Below, piece after piece: positions 8,116 through 15,475 of a DNA stretch of 34,701 bases. Source of the stretch: an uncultured Prevotellaceae bacterium (GTDB lineage Bacteria; Bacteroidota; Bacteroidia; Bacteroidales; Bacteroidaceae); contig OMWH01000025.1 of the NCBI GenBank assembly GCA_900314755.1, positions 1 through 34,701 of the forward strand, written 5' to 3'. Positions within the stretch are counted from its first letter, which is position 1; the number at the start of each line of letters is the position of its first letter. Both the position numbers and the translations under genes were made by a program. Below the pieces are notes generated by a model. That model saw only the letters and a list, made by a program, of their open reading frames with translations. It made no database searches and had not been told where the DNA came from.

Positions 8116-9043
8116 CTTCAATTTCGAAGGACAAAAGAGTGTTTACCACGGAAAAGTCCGTGACGTGTATAACATCAACGACGACCTGATGGTGATGGTT
8201 GCCACTGACCGCATCTCAGCATTTGACGTCATCCTGCCGAAGGGTATTCCTTTCAAGGGACAGGTACTCAACCAGATTGCCGCTAAGTTCCTGGATGCCA
8301 CCAGTGACATCTGTCCGAACTGGAAACTGGCTACCCCCGACCCAATGGTCACCGTAGGTCTGAAGTGTGAGGGTTTCCGTGTGGAGATGATCATCCGCAG
8401 CATCCTGACAGGCAGTGCATGGCGTGAGTATAAGAACGGATGCCGTGAACTGTGTGGCGTGAAACTGCCTGAGGGCATGAAGGAGAACGAGCGTTTCCCC
8501 GAGCCTATCATCACTCCTACCACCAAAGCCGACGAGGGTCATGACCTGAACATCTCGAAAGAAGAGATCATCGCACAGGGTATCGTCAGTGCCGAGGACT
8601 ATGCCGTGATGGAGGACTATACCCGCAAGCTCTTTGCCCGTGGTCAGGAGATTGCCAAGAAGCAGGGTCTTATCCTGGTAGATACGAAATATGAGTTCGG
8701 CAAGCGTGACGGCAAGGTATACCTCATCGACGAGATACACACTCCCGACTCCAGCCGTTACTTCTACGCCGACGGCTATGAGGAGAAACTCGCCAAGGGT
8801 GAGCCACAGAAACAGCTCTCCAAGGAGTTCGTACGCCAGTGGCTTATCGAGCATAACTTCATGAACGAGCCCGGACAGGTGATGCCGGAGATTACCGACG
8901 AATATGCAGAGAGCGTGAGCGACCGTTATATCGAGCTTTACGAGCATATCATCGGTGAGAAATTCGAGAAAGCCAGTGACAACGACGATATCGCTGCCCG
9001 TATCGAGAAGAATGTCAGTGAGTATCTGAAATCAAGGAAGTAG
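8093..9043 (+). CDS. purC: Phosphoribosylaminoimidazole-succinocarboxamide synthase (SAICAR synthase)
   Basis: It catalyses the ATP-dependent joining of aspartate to CAIR, giving SAICAR, in purine synthesis. The 316 residues match the longer PurC form. Near the start is the GKVRDVY motif, followed by [23 protein letters not shown]. Further conserved blocks are [12 protein letters not shown] and [12 protein letters not shown] in the C-terminal half. The start at ATG 8093 lies within the last codons of phoH, so the two genes are probably co-transcribed and coupled. Another purine gene, purM, lies about 3.4 kb downstream. Confidence 0.95.
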   Translation: MKALTKTDFNFEGQKSVYHGKVRDVYNINDDLMVMVATDRISAFDVILPKGIPFKGQVLNQIAAKFLDATSDICPNWKLATPDPMVTVGLKCEGFRVEMIIRSILTGSAWREYKNGCRELCGVKLPEGMKENERFPEPIITPTTKADEGHDLNISKEEIIAQGIVSAEDYAVMEDYTRKLFARGQEIAKKQGLILVDTKYEFGKRDGKVYLIDEIHTPDSSRYFYADGYEEKLAKGEPQKQLSKEFVRQWLIEHNFMNEPGQVMPEITDEYAESVSDRYIELYEHIIGEKFEKASDNDDIAARIEKNVSEYLKSRK

Positions 9044-9051
9044 TAATTATA

Positions 9052-9089
9052 ATAGGTATAGCACCTATAATAACTATAGTCCCTATAGT
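9052..9089 (+). promoter_or_regulatory. Two small hairpins abutting the menG start codon
   Basis: The purC-menG gap holds ATAGGT-ATAGC-ACCTAT (9052-9068) and a perfect 7-bp hairpin ACTATAG-TCC-CTATAGT (9073-9089). The second hairpin ends on the base before the ATG at 9090. It would occupy the ribosome landing region if formed. No Shine-Dalgarno motif is visible. Regulation of menG translation is an inference. Confidence 0.4.
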
Positions 9090-9824
9090 ATGAATTACAA
9101 GCAGGAGACGATAAACCCCTATCACGAGGGGGAGAAGACGACGCAGGTGGAGCAGATGTTCGATAACATCGCTCCTACCTACGACACCCTTAACCATCGT
9201 CTCTCATGGGACATTGACAAGGGATGGCGCAAGAAAGCGATACGCCAGTTAGCACCTTATCAGCCCCAGGCGATTCTCGACATCGCCACAGGTACCGGAG
9301 ATTTCGCCATCCTCTCCGCAGAGATGCTGAAACCTGTCCGTCTGGTGGGGGCAGACATCAGCGAGGGGATGATGGAGATTGGCAGGAAGAAGGTGTCAGA
9401 GAAAGGACTGCAGGACATCATCTCCTTCGAGAAGGAAGACTGTCTGCACCTCTCTTATGCCGACAATACCTACGACGCTGTGACAGCGGCTTTCGGTATA
9501 CGTAACTTCTCTAACCTTGACCAAGGATTGAAGGAGATGTGCCGTGTTTTGAAGACGGGGGGACATCTGAGCATCGTGGAACTGACGACACCCGTGAGTT
9601 TCCCGATGAAGCAGCTCTTCCATATCTACTCCCATACGGTACTGCCTGTCTATGGGCGACTGATCTCCAAAGACACCTCCGCCTACTCCTATCTCACCAA
9701 GTCCATCGAGGCATTCCCACAAGGAGAGCAGATGGTGGAGATACTGAGAAAGGCTGGGTTCAGGGAGGCAAGTTTCAAACGACTGACTTTTGGTATCTGC
9801 ACGATGTATTTTGCAACTAAATAA
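9090..9824 (+). CDS. menG: Demethylmenaquinone methyltransferase (UbiE/MenG family)
   Basis: It methylates demethylmenaquinone using SAM in the last step of menaquinone (vitamin K2) synthesis. In 244 residues it shows the class I methyltransferase motif [13 protein letters not shown] at about 64-76 and the UbiE signatures [17 protein letters not shown] near the N-terminus, [20 protein letters not shown] in the middle and [15 protein letters not shown] near the C-terminus. Bacteria of this group make menaquinone and not ubiquinone, so menG is preferred over ubiE. menA, the prenyltransferase one step earlier, is present at 21451. It lies between purC and aroE on the same strand. Confidence 0.93.
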   Translation: MNYKQETINPYHEGEKTTQVEQMFDNIAPTYDTLNHRLSWDIDKGWRKKAIRQLAPYQPQAILDIATGTGDFAILSAEMLKPVRLVGADISEGMMEIGRKKVSEKGLQDIISFEKEDCLHLSYADNTYDAVTAAFGIRNFSNLDQGLKEMCRVLKTGGHLSIVELTTPVSFPMKQLFHIYSHTVLPVYGRLISKDTSAYSYLTKSIEAFPQGEQMVEILRKAGFREASFKRLTFGICTMYFATK

Positions 9825-9848
9825 TCAATAAGGAAAGGAAAAGAAATT

Positions 9849-10595
9849 ATGGACAAGTACGGATTAATCGGCTACCCGCTGGGACACTCGTTCTCCATCA
9901 GCTACTTCAATCAGAAGTTTCAGGATGAAGGCATCGACGCTGTGTACGAGAACTACGAGATTCCCAACATCGACGCACTTCCCGAGGTGCTTGGCTCTAA
10001 CCCTGAGCTGAAAGGACTCAACGTGACAATCCCCTATAAGGAAAAGGTCATTCCCTTCCTTGATAATATCTCACCGGAGGCTCGTGCCATCGGTGCGGTG
10101 AATGTGATACGTGTGACCCACCGCGGCAGTAAAATAGAACTGAAAGGCTATAACTCTGACGTGATAGGATTCACCAAGAGTATCGAGCCGATGCTGGATA
10201 AGAAATGGCATCAGAAAGCATTGATACTTGGGACAGGAGGTGCCTCAAAGGCCATTGACTACGGACTGCGTAACCTCGGACTGGAGACGGTCTTCGTCAG
10301 CCGTTATGAGCGTCCGGGCACTATTCAATACAAGAATGTCACACCTGAGGTAGTGAAAGAGTATAATGTGATTGTGAACTGCACCCCTGTGGGGATGTAT
10401 CCAAAGACAGAGGTGTGTCCCGAACTGCCTTATGATGCCATGGACAGTCACACCATTCTCTATGACCTTATCTATAATCCTGACGAGACGCTCTTCATGA
10501 AACGAGGTGCCGAATACGGTGCCAACGTGAAGAACGGACTGGAGATGCTGCTCCTGCAGGCTTTCTCCTCATGGGAGTTCTGGCACGAGAAATAA
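9849..10595 (+). CDS. aroE: Shikimate dehydrogenase
   Basis: It reduces 3-dehydroshikimate to shikimate with NADPH in aromatic amino acid synthesis. The 248-residue length is slightly short of the usual 270 but typical for Bacteroidetes. Visible signatures are GYPLGHSFS near the N-terminus (substrate binding), NVTIPYKEKV with the catalytic Lys, GAVNVI, YNSDVIGF, the NADP-binding LGTGGASKA and GLEMLLLQA at the C-terminus. It follows menG after a 24-base gap and precedes the TPM-domain gene after 10 bases, so it is probably in the same transcript. Confidence 0.95.
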   Translation: MDKYGLIGYPLGHSFSISYFNQKFQDEGIDAVYENYEIPNIDALPEVLGSNPELKGLNVTIPYKEKVIPFLDNISPEARAIGAVNVIRVTHRGSKIELKGYNSDVIGFTKSIEPMLDKKWHQKALILGTGGASKAIDYGLRNLGLETVFVSRYERPGTIQYKNVTPEVVKEYNVIVNCTPVGMYPKTEVCPELPYDAMDSHTILYDLIYNPDETLFMKRGAEYGANVKNGLEMLLLQAFSSWEFWHEK

Positions 10596-10605
10596 ACACA
10601 GCTGC

Positions 10606-11781
10606 ATGACTACGACTTTTATCTATTTCCTCGGTTTCATTGCCCTGTTGATAGGAGGCGGTTTCACCATCACCCGACGGTGGGACTATACCCCTTATAC
10701 GGCATTGATGCAGAAGACAATGGATATCAAAGACCTCGTAGCACAATACAACAATGCCATCACCGACCTGGAATGGCAGTATCAGCAAGACAGCATAGGC
10801 TCCAAGCGTAAATACTCTAAACTGTACCAGAACCTGGCTCGTGAGTATATGCATAAGCGCCGCCAGCTGACAGCGACATGGGAGAAGATGAATCCTGCCT
10901 GGTGCAAGGCACGCAGGACATGGGGATGGATATTCCTGATTGGTCTTGGAGCAGCTTTCCTCTTTTGCTCATACTCTCTCCCTACCAAAGACATCCCCTC
11001 CTCTTCCGTTATGAATACAACAGAGGAAAGATATTGGAATGCGGAGACTATTCCCATGCCACACCTGCAGGATGCCAGCCAATACGTATCCAACCCCGAC
11101 CAGATTTTGTCACAGGCGACAGTGGACCAGATGAACCAGACACTCCTGCGTCTCGACAAGGAACTGGGCATTGAGTCGGCAGTCATCATCGTCAACCATA
11201 TTGAGAATGACGACCCCTTCCGTTTTGCCCAAGACGTAGGTAACAAATATGGTGTGGGAAAGAATGACCGGGGACTGATGGTGGTGGTCGGCTACCTTGA
11301 CCATAGCATCAATATCTCACCGGGAAGAAGTCTTGAGGGGGATTTGACAGATGTGGAATGCCGTCGACTCCAACAAGAATATGTGATTCCTGCCATGCGT
11401 GCTGAGATGCCCGACAGCGGCATGCTCTATCTTACTGATGCCATCTATGCCACCATGCAGAAAAAGGAGTTGCCGCAGATGTCATCCCTGACCAGTGAGG
11501 GTGAGGAAATAGACAATGAGATAGCTGCCACTATCGGTATGTATATGCTCTTCTTCATCGCATGGTGTCTGTTCTTCTTACGCCTCAATAACAAGTATCA
11601 ATGGCTCACCCTTGTCGGAATGACACAAATTCGTCCTAACCCCTTCTATGAAGCCCCGTCAGGAGGCGGTGGCGGATTCTACGGGGGAGGCGGTGGCTTC
11701 TCCGGAGGGGGCGGAGGCTTCAGTGGCGGTTCCTTCGGAGGAGGCTCCTTCGGTGGCGGCGGTGCCACGTCAAGATGGTAA
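10606..11781 (+). CDS. TPM-domain membrane protein with glycine-rich C-terminus
   Basis: The 391 residues begin with a membrane segment (about 4-22). A helical region follows, then a second membrane segment (about 107-126) and a TPM domain (about 165-285, with LDKELGIESAVIIVN and NDRGLMVVVGYLDHSINISPG). A third membrane segment (about 298-316) and a tail of about 40 residues made almost only of Gly, Ser and Phe complete it. This is the YgcG/TPM_phosphatase family; its members are often paired with LemA, as here (72 bases before lemA). The exact function is unknown; a role at the membrane, perhaps photosystem-repair-like or phosphatase-like, is family lore and not shown by the sequence. Confidence 0.85.
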   Translation: MTTTFIYFLGFIALLIGGGFTITRRWDYTPYTALMQKTMDIKDLVAQYNNAITDLEWQYQQDSIGSKRKYSKLYQNLAREYMHKRRQLTATWEKMNPAWCKARRTWGWIFLIGLGAAFLFCSYSLPTKDIPSSSVMNTTEERYWNAETIPMPHLQDASQYVSNPDQILSQATVDQMNQTLLRLDKELGIESAVIIVNHIENDDPFRFAQDVGNKYGVGKNDRGLMVVVGYLDHSINISPGRSLEGDLTDVECRRLQQEYVIPAMRAEMPDSGMLYLTDAIYATMQKKELPQMSSLTSEGEEIDNEIAATIGMYMLFFIAWCLFFLRLNNKYQWLTLVGMTQIRPNPFYEAPSGGGGGFYGGGGGFSGGGGGFSGGSFGGGSFGGGGATSRW

Positions 11782-11789
11782 CCCCACTC

Positions 11790-11834
11790 GAATATCGCAA
11801 TATCGAATATCAGAATATCGAATATCGGAATATC
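11790..11834. repeat. Three perfect-register 15-bp tandem repeats
   Basis: Three consecutive 15-bp units fit GAATATC-NN-AATATC (11790-11804, 11805-11819, 11820-11834), differing only at the two central bases (GC, AG, GG). They fill the gap between the TPM gene and lemA and end 18 bases before the lemA start. Copy number is likely to vary between strains by slippage. No function is visible. Confidence 0.85.
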
Positions 11835-11852
11835 AAAATAAATAAAAGAATT

Positions 11853-12440
11853 ATGAAAATCAGTAAATCACTTATCGCCATTATCGCAGTCGTCGTCATC
11901 ATCGGCGCATGGGCTGCCAGTGCTTACAACTCAATGGTTGGTGTGCAGGAGCAGGCAACAACGGCATTAGCTAATGTACAGTCAACCTATCAGCGTCGTG
12001 CTGACCTGATCCCTAACCTCGTGGAGACCGTCAAGGGCTATGCCGCTCATGAGAAGCAGACCCTGGAGGATGTTGTGGCTGCCCGCACAAAGGCAACATC
12101 CATCAACCTCGATGCTTCTACGCTGACACCTGAGAAGCTGAAGGAGTTCCAGCAGGCACAGGGAGAACTGGGCAGTGCTCTCGGTCGCCTGATTGCCATT
12201 CAGGAGAACTATCCTGACTTGAAAGCTAACGAGAACTTCCGTGACCTGCAGGTACAGCTGGAGGGAACAGAGAACCGCATCAACGAGGCACGCAATAAGT
12301 ATAACCAGGCTGTCCAGACCTATAATATGGAGATTCGTTCTTTCCCCAAGAACATCTTTGCCGGTATCTTCGGCTTTGCCAAGATGGATAAGTTCGAGGC
12401 AGAGGCTGGAGCGGAGAAAGCACCACAGGTTAAGTTTTAA
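11853..12440 (+). CDS. lemA: LemA family protein
   Basis: The protein has 195 residues and one N-terminal membrane segment (about 5-22). Most of the rest is a long helical domain facing away from the cytoplasm. Conserved LemA features are YNSMVGVQEQ, then NVQSTYQRRADLIPNLVETVKGYAAHE, and the C-terminal YNQAVQTYNMEIRSFPKN. An in-frame ATG at 11775 would add 26 residues encoded by the tandem repeats; I chose 11853 because the membrane segment then follows directly. LemA with a TPM-domain partner is a recurrent gene pair in bacteria. The biochemical function is unknown. Confidence 0.92.
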   Translation: MKISKSLIAIIAVVVIIGAWAASAYNSMVGVQEQATTALANVQSTYQRRADLIPNLVETVKGYAAHEKQTLEDVVAARTKATSINLDASTLTPEKLKEFQQAQGELGSALGRLIAIQENYPDLKANENFRDLQVQLEGTENRINEARNKYNQAVQTYNMEIRSFPKNIFAGIFGFAKMDKFEAEAGAEKAPQVKF

Positions 12441-12458
12441 TTGATAATTGAGAATTAA

Positions 12459-13625
12459 ATGACTGATAACAGATATATGATGCGCGGTGTCAGTGCCGCC
12501 AAGGAAGACGTACATAACGCCATCAAGAACATCGATAAGGGAATCTTCCCACAGGCTTTCTGTAAGATCATCCCGGACATCTTGGGTGGCGACCCAGAGT
12601 ATTGTAATATCATGCATGCTGACGGGGCTGGTACGAAGTCAAGTCTTGCCTATATGTACTGGAAGGAGACGGGTGACCTCTCCGTATGGAAGGGTATCGC
12701 ACAGGATGCTATCGTAATGAATACCGACGACCTGCTCTGTGTGGGTGCCGTTGATAATATCCTTGTCAGCAGCACCATCGGACGTAATAAGATGCTGGTG
12801 CCCGGTGAGGTCATCTCTGCCATCATCAATGGTACGGATGAGTTGCTTGCCGAACTGCGTGAGATGGGGATTGGCATTTATCCTACTGGTGGTGAGACGG
12901 CAGACGTGGGCGACCTTGTCCGCACCATCATCGTCGACTCTACCGTCACCTGCCGTATGAAACGCAGTGATGTTATCGACAATGCCAATATCCGTCCGGG
13001 GGATGTCATCGTAGGACTCTCCAGCACTGGACAGGCAACCTATGAGAAGCGTTATAACGGCGGTATGGGCAGCAATGGTCTGACCTCCGCACGTCATGAT
13101 GTCTTCGCCAAGTATCTTGCCGAGAAATATCCCGAGAGCTTTGACCATGCCGTACCCGATGAGTTGGTATATAGTGGTAAGTATCAACTGACAGATGCCG
13201 TAGAGGGCTCTCCTGTGGATGCAGGTCAGTTAGTACTCTCTCCTACCCGCACCTATGCTCCTGTCATCAAGAAACTGTTGGACGAGCTGCGCCCAGAGAT
13301 TCATGGTATGGTACACTGCACCGGTGGTGCCCAGACGAAAGTTCTGCACTTCGTCAACGACAACTGCCGTGTCATCAAGGACAACATGTTCCCGGTACCT
13401 CCCCTCTTCCATGCTATCCATGAGTGCTCCGGTACTGACTGGAAGGAGATGTACCAGGTGTTCAACATGGGACACCGCATGGAGATTTATGTACGTCCGG
13501 AAGTCGCTGACAAGGTTATTGCCCTGTCCAAGTCATTCAATATCGACGCACAGGTTATCGGACACATTGAGGAAGGCAAGAAGAGCCTGACTATTCAGAG
13601 TGAGTTCGGTACCTTCGATTACTAA
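12459..13625 (+). CDS. purM: Phosphoribosylformylglycinamidine cyclo-ligase (AIR synthase)
   Basis: It closes the imidazole ring, turning FGAM into AIR with ATP, in purine synthesis. The protein has 388 residues, longer than the roughly 345 of proteobacterial PurM but normal for Bacteroidetes. Visible blocks are HADGAGTKSSLAYMY, the DAIVMNTDDLLCVGA block with metal/ATP acidic residues, PTGGETADVGD, GLSSTGQATYE and VFNMGHRMEIYV. It ends the plus-strand run begun by phoH and is followed by a strong symmetrical hairpin. Confidence 0.9.
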   Translation: MTDNRYMMRGVSAAKEDVHNAIKNIDKGIFPQAFCKIIPDILGGDPEYCNIMHADGAGTKSSLAYMYWKETGDLSVWKGIAQDAIVMNTDDLLCVGAVDNILVSSTIGRNKMLVPGEVISAIINGTDELLAELREMGIGIYPTGGETADVGDLVRTIIVDSTVTCRMKRSDVIDNANIRPGDVIVGLSSTGQATYEKRYNGGMGSNGLTSARHDVFAKYLAEKYPESFDHAVPDELVYSGKYQLTDAVEGSPVDAGQLVLSPTRTYAPVIKKLLDELRPEIHGMVHCTGGAQTKVLHFVNDNCRVIKDNMFPVPPLFHAIHECSGTDWKEMYQVFNMGHRMEIYVRPEVADKVIALSKSFNIDAQVIGHIEEGKKSLTIQSEFGTFDY

Positions 13626-13631
13626 TCAATA

Positions 13632-13692
13632 GTTTCCTTACGACAAAAGGGTGGTTTCTCGTAAGGAAACCACCCTTTTGTCGTAAGGAAAC
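13632..13692. terminator. 27-bp perfect hairpin, probable bidirectional terminator
   Basis: Arms 13632-13658 and 13666-13692 are perfect inverted complements with a 7-nt loop. The 12-mer TCGTAAGGAAAC occurs twice (13659-13670 and 13681-13692), so the first 12 bases of the left arm can pair with either copy. The structure lies between the convergent genes purM and DUF4293 and should stop transcripts from both sides, although no long T-run follows. Confidence 0.75.
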
Positions 13693-13712
13693 TTACTATC
13701 TCTTTCTCATAC

Positions 13713-14165
13713 CTATCTGATCCTGTCCGCAGCACGTACCAGCCGCTCGTCAGCCTGTATTCCCTTGCGAGCCATAAAAAGAAGAATAGCCACTACTGCA
13801 GGGAACGAGGAAGCCATCTCTAAATGGAAGTTGGCGGCATCAGGCGCCAACTGCTTGCTGACCACCATCATCGAGATATACCATAACACCATGATAAAGA
13901 TGTTGACCATACATAGGCGAGCCTGCAAAGGGCGACGCTTATAAAGGAATATGGTACATACAATCAACGTAGCAGATAGAATCATCAGGATGAACAACGG
14001 ACAAGGAATAAAAGAGCTGGCATTATTCTGTCCTATTGCCCATAGGCTAAAAATACGCCATGTGGTCATTCCCTCATAAGATACAGCAGCTAACTGCATG
14101 CACAATGAGAGGATTCCAAAAACGGCAGCAAGAAACAGGAATATCGTTTGTTTACGCTGTATCAT
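13713..14165 (-). CDS. DUF4293 family membrane protein
   Basis: The protein has 150 residues and four predicted membrane segments (about 7-27, 48-69, 77-96, 118-137) and a charged C-terminus. It matches the Bacteroidetes-specific DUF4293 family, which is usually encoded just after rpoZ as here. I moved the start from the longest possible ATG (14216) to 14165 (MIQRKQTIF) because that removes an overlap with rpoZ and puts the first membrane helix directly after a short basic start. Function unknown. It is the last gene of the bamD-rpoZ operon. Confidence 0.8.
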   Translation of the reverse strand: MIQRKQTIFLFLAAVFGILSLCMQLAAVSYEGMTTWRIFSLWAIGQNNASSFIPCPLFILMILSATLIVCTIFLYKRRPLQARLCMVNIFIMVLWYISMMVVSKQLAPDAANFHLEMASSFPAVVAILLFMARKGIQADERLVRAADRIR

Positions 14166-14169
14166 AAGA

Positions 14170-14517
14170 TTACGAACGCTCCTCCTGGACCATAGCCTGA
14201 TCACGGGCAGGATCACGCCAATATACCTTATCCTCTATGAACTCCTGAGTTGCCAACAGTGTGGGTTTGGGGAGTTTCTCATAATAACGTGAGATCTCTA
14301 TCTGTTCACGGTTCTCGAACACTTCCTCCAGAGAATCGTTATAAGAGGCAAACTCAGCCAGTTTCTTGCTCAAATCTTCCTTGATCTGAACACTGATCTG
14401 GTTGGCACGCTTGGAAATAATCGCTACACTCTCGTAAATGTTACCAGTCTCCTCGCAGAGATCCATGATGTTACGAGTCACGGTGTTAACTGGTGCTTTT
14501 GACTTCTTGTAATCCAT
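14170..14517 (-). CDS. rpoZ: RNA polymerase omega subunit, Bacteroidetes type
   Basis: The protein has 115 residues. Omega helps assemble and stabilise the RNA polymerase core around beta-prime. The N-terminal half holds the Rpb6/omega-like helix region (ETGNIYESVAIISKRANQI) and the C-terminal half has KLPKPTLLATQEFIEDKVYWR, typical of the extended omega of Bacteroidetes. It lies between bamD (3-base gap) and DUF4293 (4-base gap), the usual order in this phylum. Confidence 0.85.
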   Translation of the reverse strand: MDYKKSKAPVNTVTRNIMDLCEETGNIYESVAIISKRANQISVQIKEDLSKKLAEFASYNDSLEEVFENREQIEISRYYEKLPKPTLLATQEFIEDKVYWRDPARDQAMVQEERS

Positions 14518-14520
14518 TTT

Positions 14521-15348
14521 CTATTCTTTTGTTACTTTTTTACATTTTGTGATGAATTTCTCGGCGGTCGCACATTCTTTGGACTCAGGATACTCATTAA
14601 GGAATCCATAGCATTCGTCCTCAGCATCACGATAGCGTTCCAGCCGTCTCTCTTCTGAGCTGTTCTCTGCAAGGTAGAACTTACTCTTCATAATCAATAC
14701 TGAGAACTTCTCACGGATCTTTGAGTAAGGATAGTTCTTCAAAGCATTCTGAGCAGTGATGATACATGCTTCATAATTACTTTCCGTATTGGCATTGATA
14801 TTACCAAAATATCCACCAAGATTATAATAGAGTTGCGCAGACAGATATTCTTTCTGAACTAAGTTATCCTGCAGAATAAACATACGCTCTTGGGCGAGGG
14901 GACGCAACTCGGAGTCAGGAAACAGGTCCAGGAACTGCTGGTAGGCATTAATGGCACCAATAGTCGGTGTCTGGTCCAAACGGGGCTCCGGAGCGCCTCG
15001 GAAAAGAGACTGTCCTACATAAAATGAAGCTTGTTCCGCAAAAGTACCTTTCGGATAACTGGAATAATATTTCTTGAAAGTGGCACTTGCAGACTCAAAA
15101 TCTTTGTTACAGTATTGGGACATACCTAACAGGTAGAGGCTTTCCTGAGCATTATCCCTACCTTTCTGAAGCATCACGACATCCTGAAGCAAAGAGCTGG
15201 CTTGCTGGAATTTACCCATAGCAAAACACTGCTTAGCATACTCATACTTATAGTCGTTGTCCGCAGTCTTGTAAACCTTATTAAACTCTGATGCACAACT
15301 GCTAAAAAGAGCAGCTATACAGAGTGCCAAGATATTGCTTTTCTTCAT
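14521..15348 (-). CDS. bamD: Outer membrane assembly lipoprotein BamD
   Basis: BamD is a lipoprotein of the BAM complex, which inserts beta-barrel proteins into the outer membrane. The 275 residues start with a lipoprotein signal ending in SSC (lipidated Cys18). TPR-like helical repeats follow, with blocks YAKQCFAMGKFQQASSLLQDV, FASATFKKYYSSYPKG-type and INAYQQFLDLFPDSEL. It opens the operon bamD-rpoZ-DUF4293 and has a near-perfect promoter upstream. Length is in the usual range. Confidence 0.9.
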   Translation of the reverse strand: MKKSNILALCIAALFSSCASEFNKVYKTADNDYKYEYAKQCFAMGKFQQASSLLQDVVMLQKGRDNAQESLYLLGMSQYCNKDFESASATFKKYYSSYPKGTFAEQASFYVGQSLFRGAPEPRLDQTPTIGAINAYQQFLDLFPDSELRPLAQERMFILQDNLVQKEYLSAQLYYNLGGYFGNINANTESNYEACIITAQNALKNYPYSKIREKFSVLIMKSKFYLAENSSEERRLERYRDAEDECYGFLNEYPESKECATAEKFITKCKKVTKE

Positions 15349-15368
15349 CCTATATCAAATTTGACGTG

Positions 15369-15399
15369 CAAAAGTAGTCATTTTTCCGTTAATTACAAA
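15369..15399 (-). promoter_or_regulatory. bamD operon promoter
   Basis: On the minus strand TTTG (15399-15396), a 19-nt gap and TACTTTTG (15376-15369) match the Bacteroidetes consensus. It lies 21 bases before the bamD start codon. Confidence 0.75.
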
Positions 15400-15441
15400 G
15401 GAAAACGAACGATTTTTAGCAATTATCTCACGATTATAACG

Positions 15442-15469
15442 TTTGTTACGAAGAAATTTTGTAATTTTG
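15442..15469 (+). promoter_or_regulatory. Probable uvrB promoter
   Basis: TAATTTTG (15462-15469) is a full -7 match; TTTG at 15442-15445 is upstream but at a shorter-than-usual 16-nt gap. The uvrB ATG follows 7 bases after the -7 element, so the transcript would be leaderless or nearly so. Confidence 0.5.
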
Positions 15470-15475
15470 TACCTT

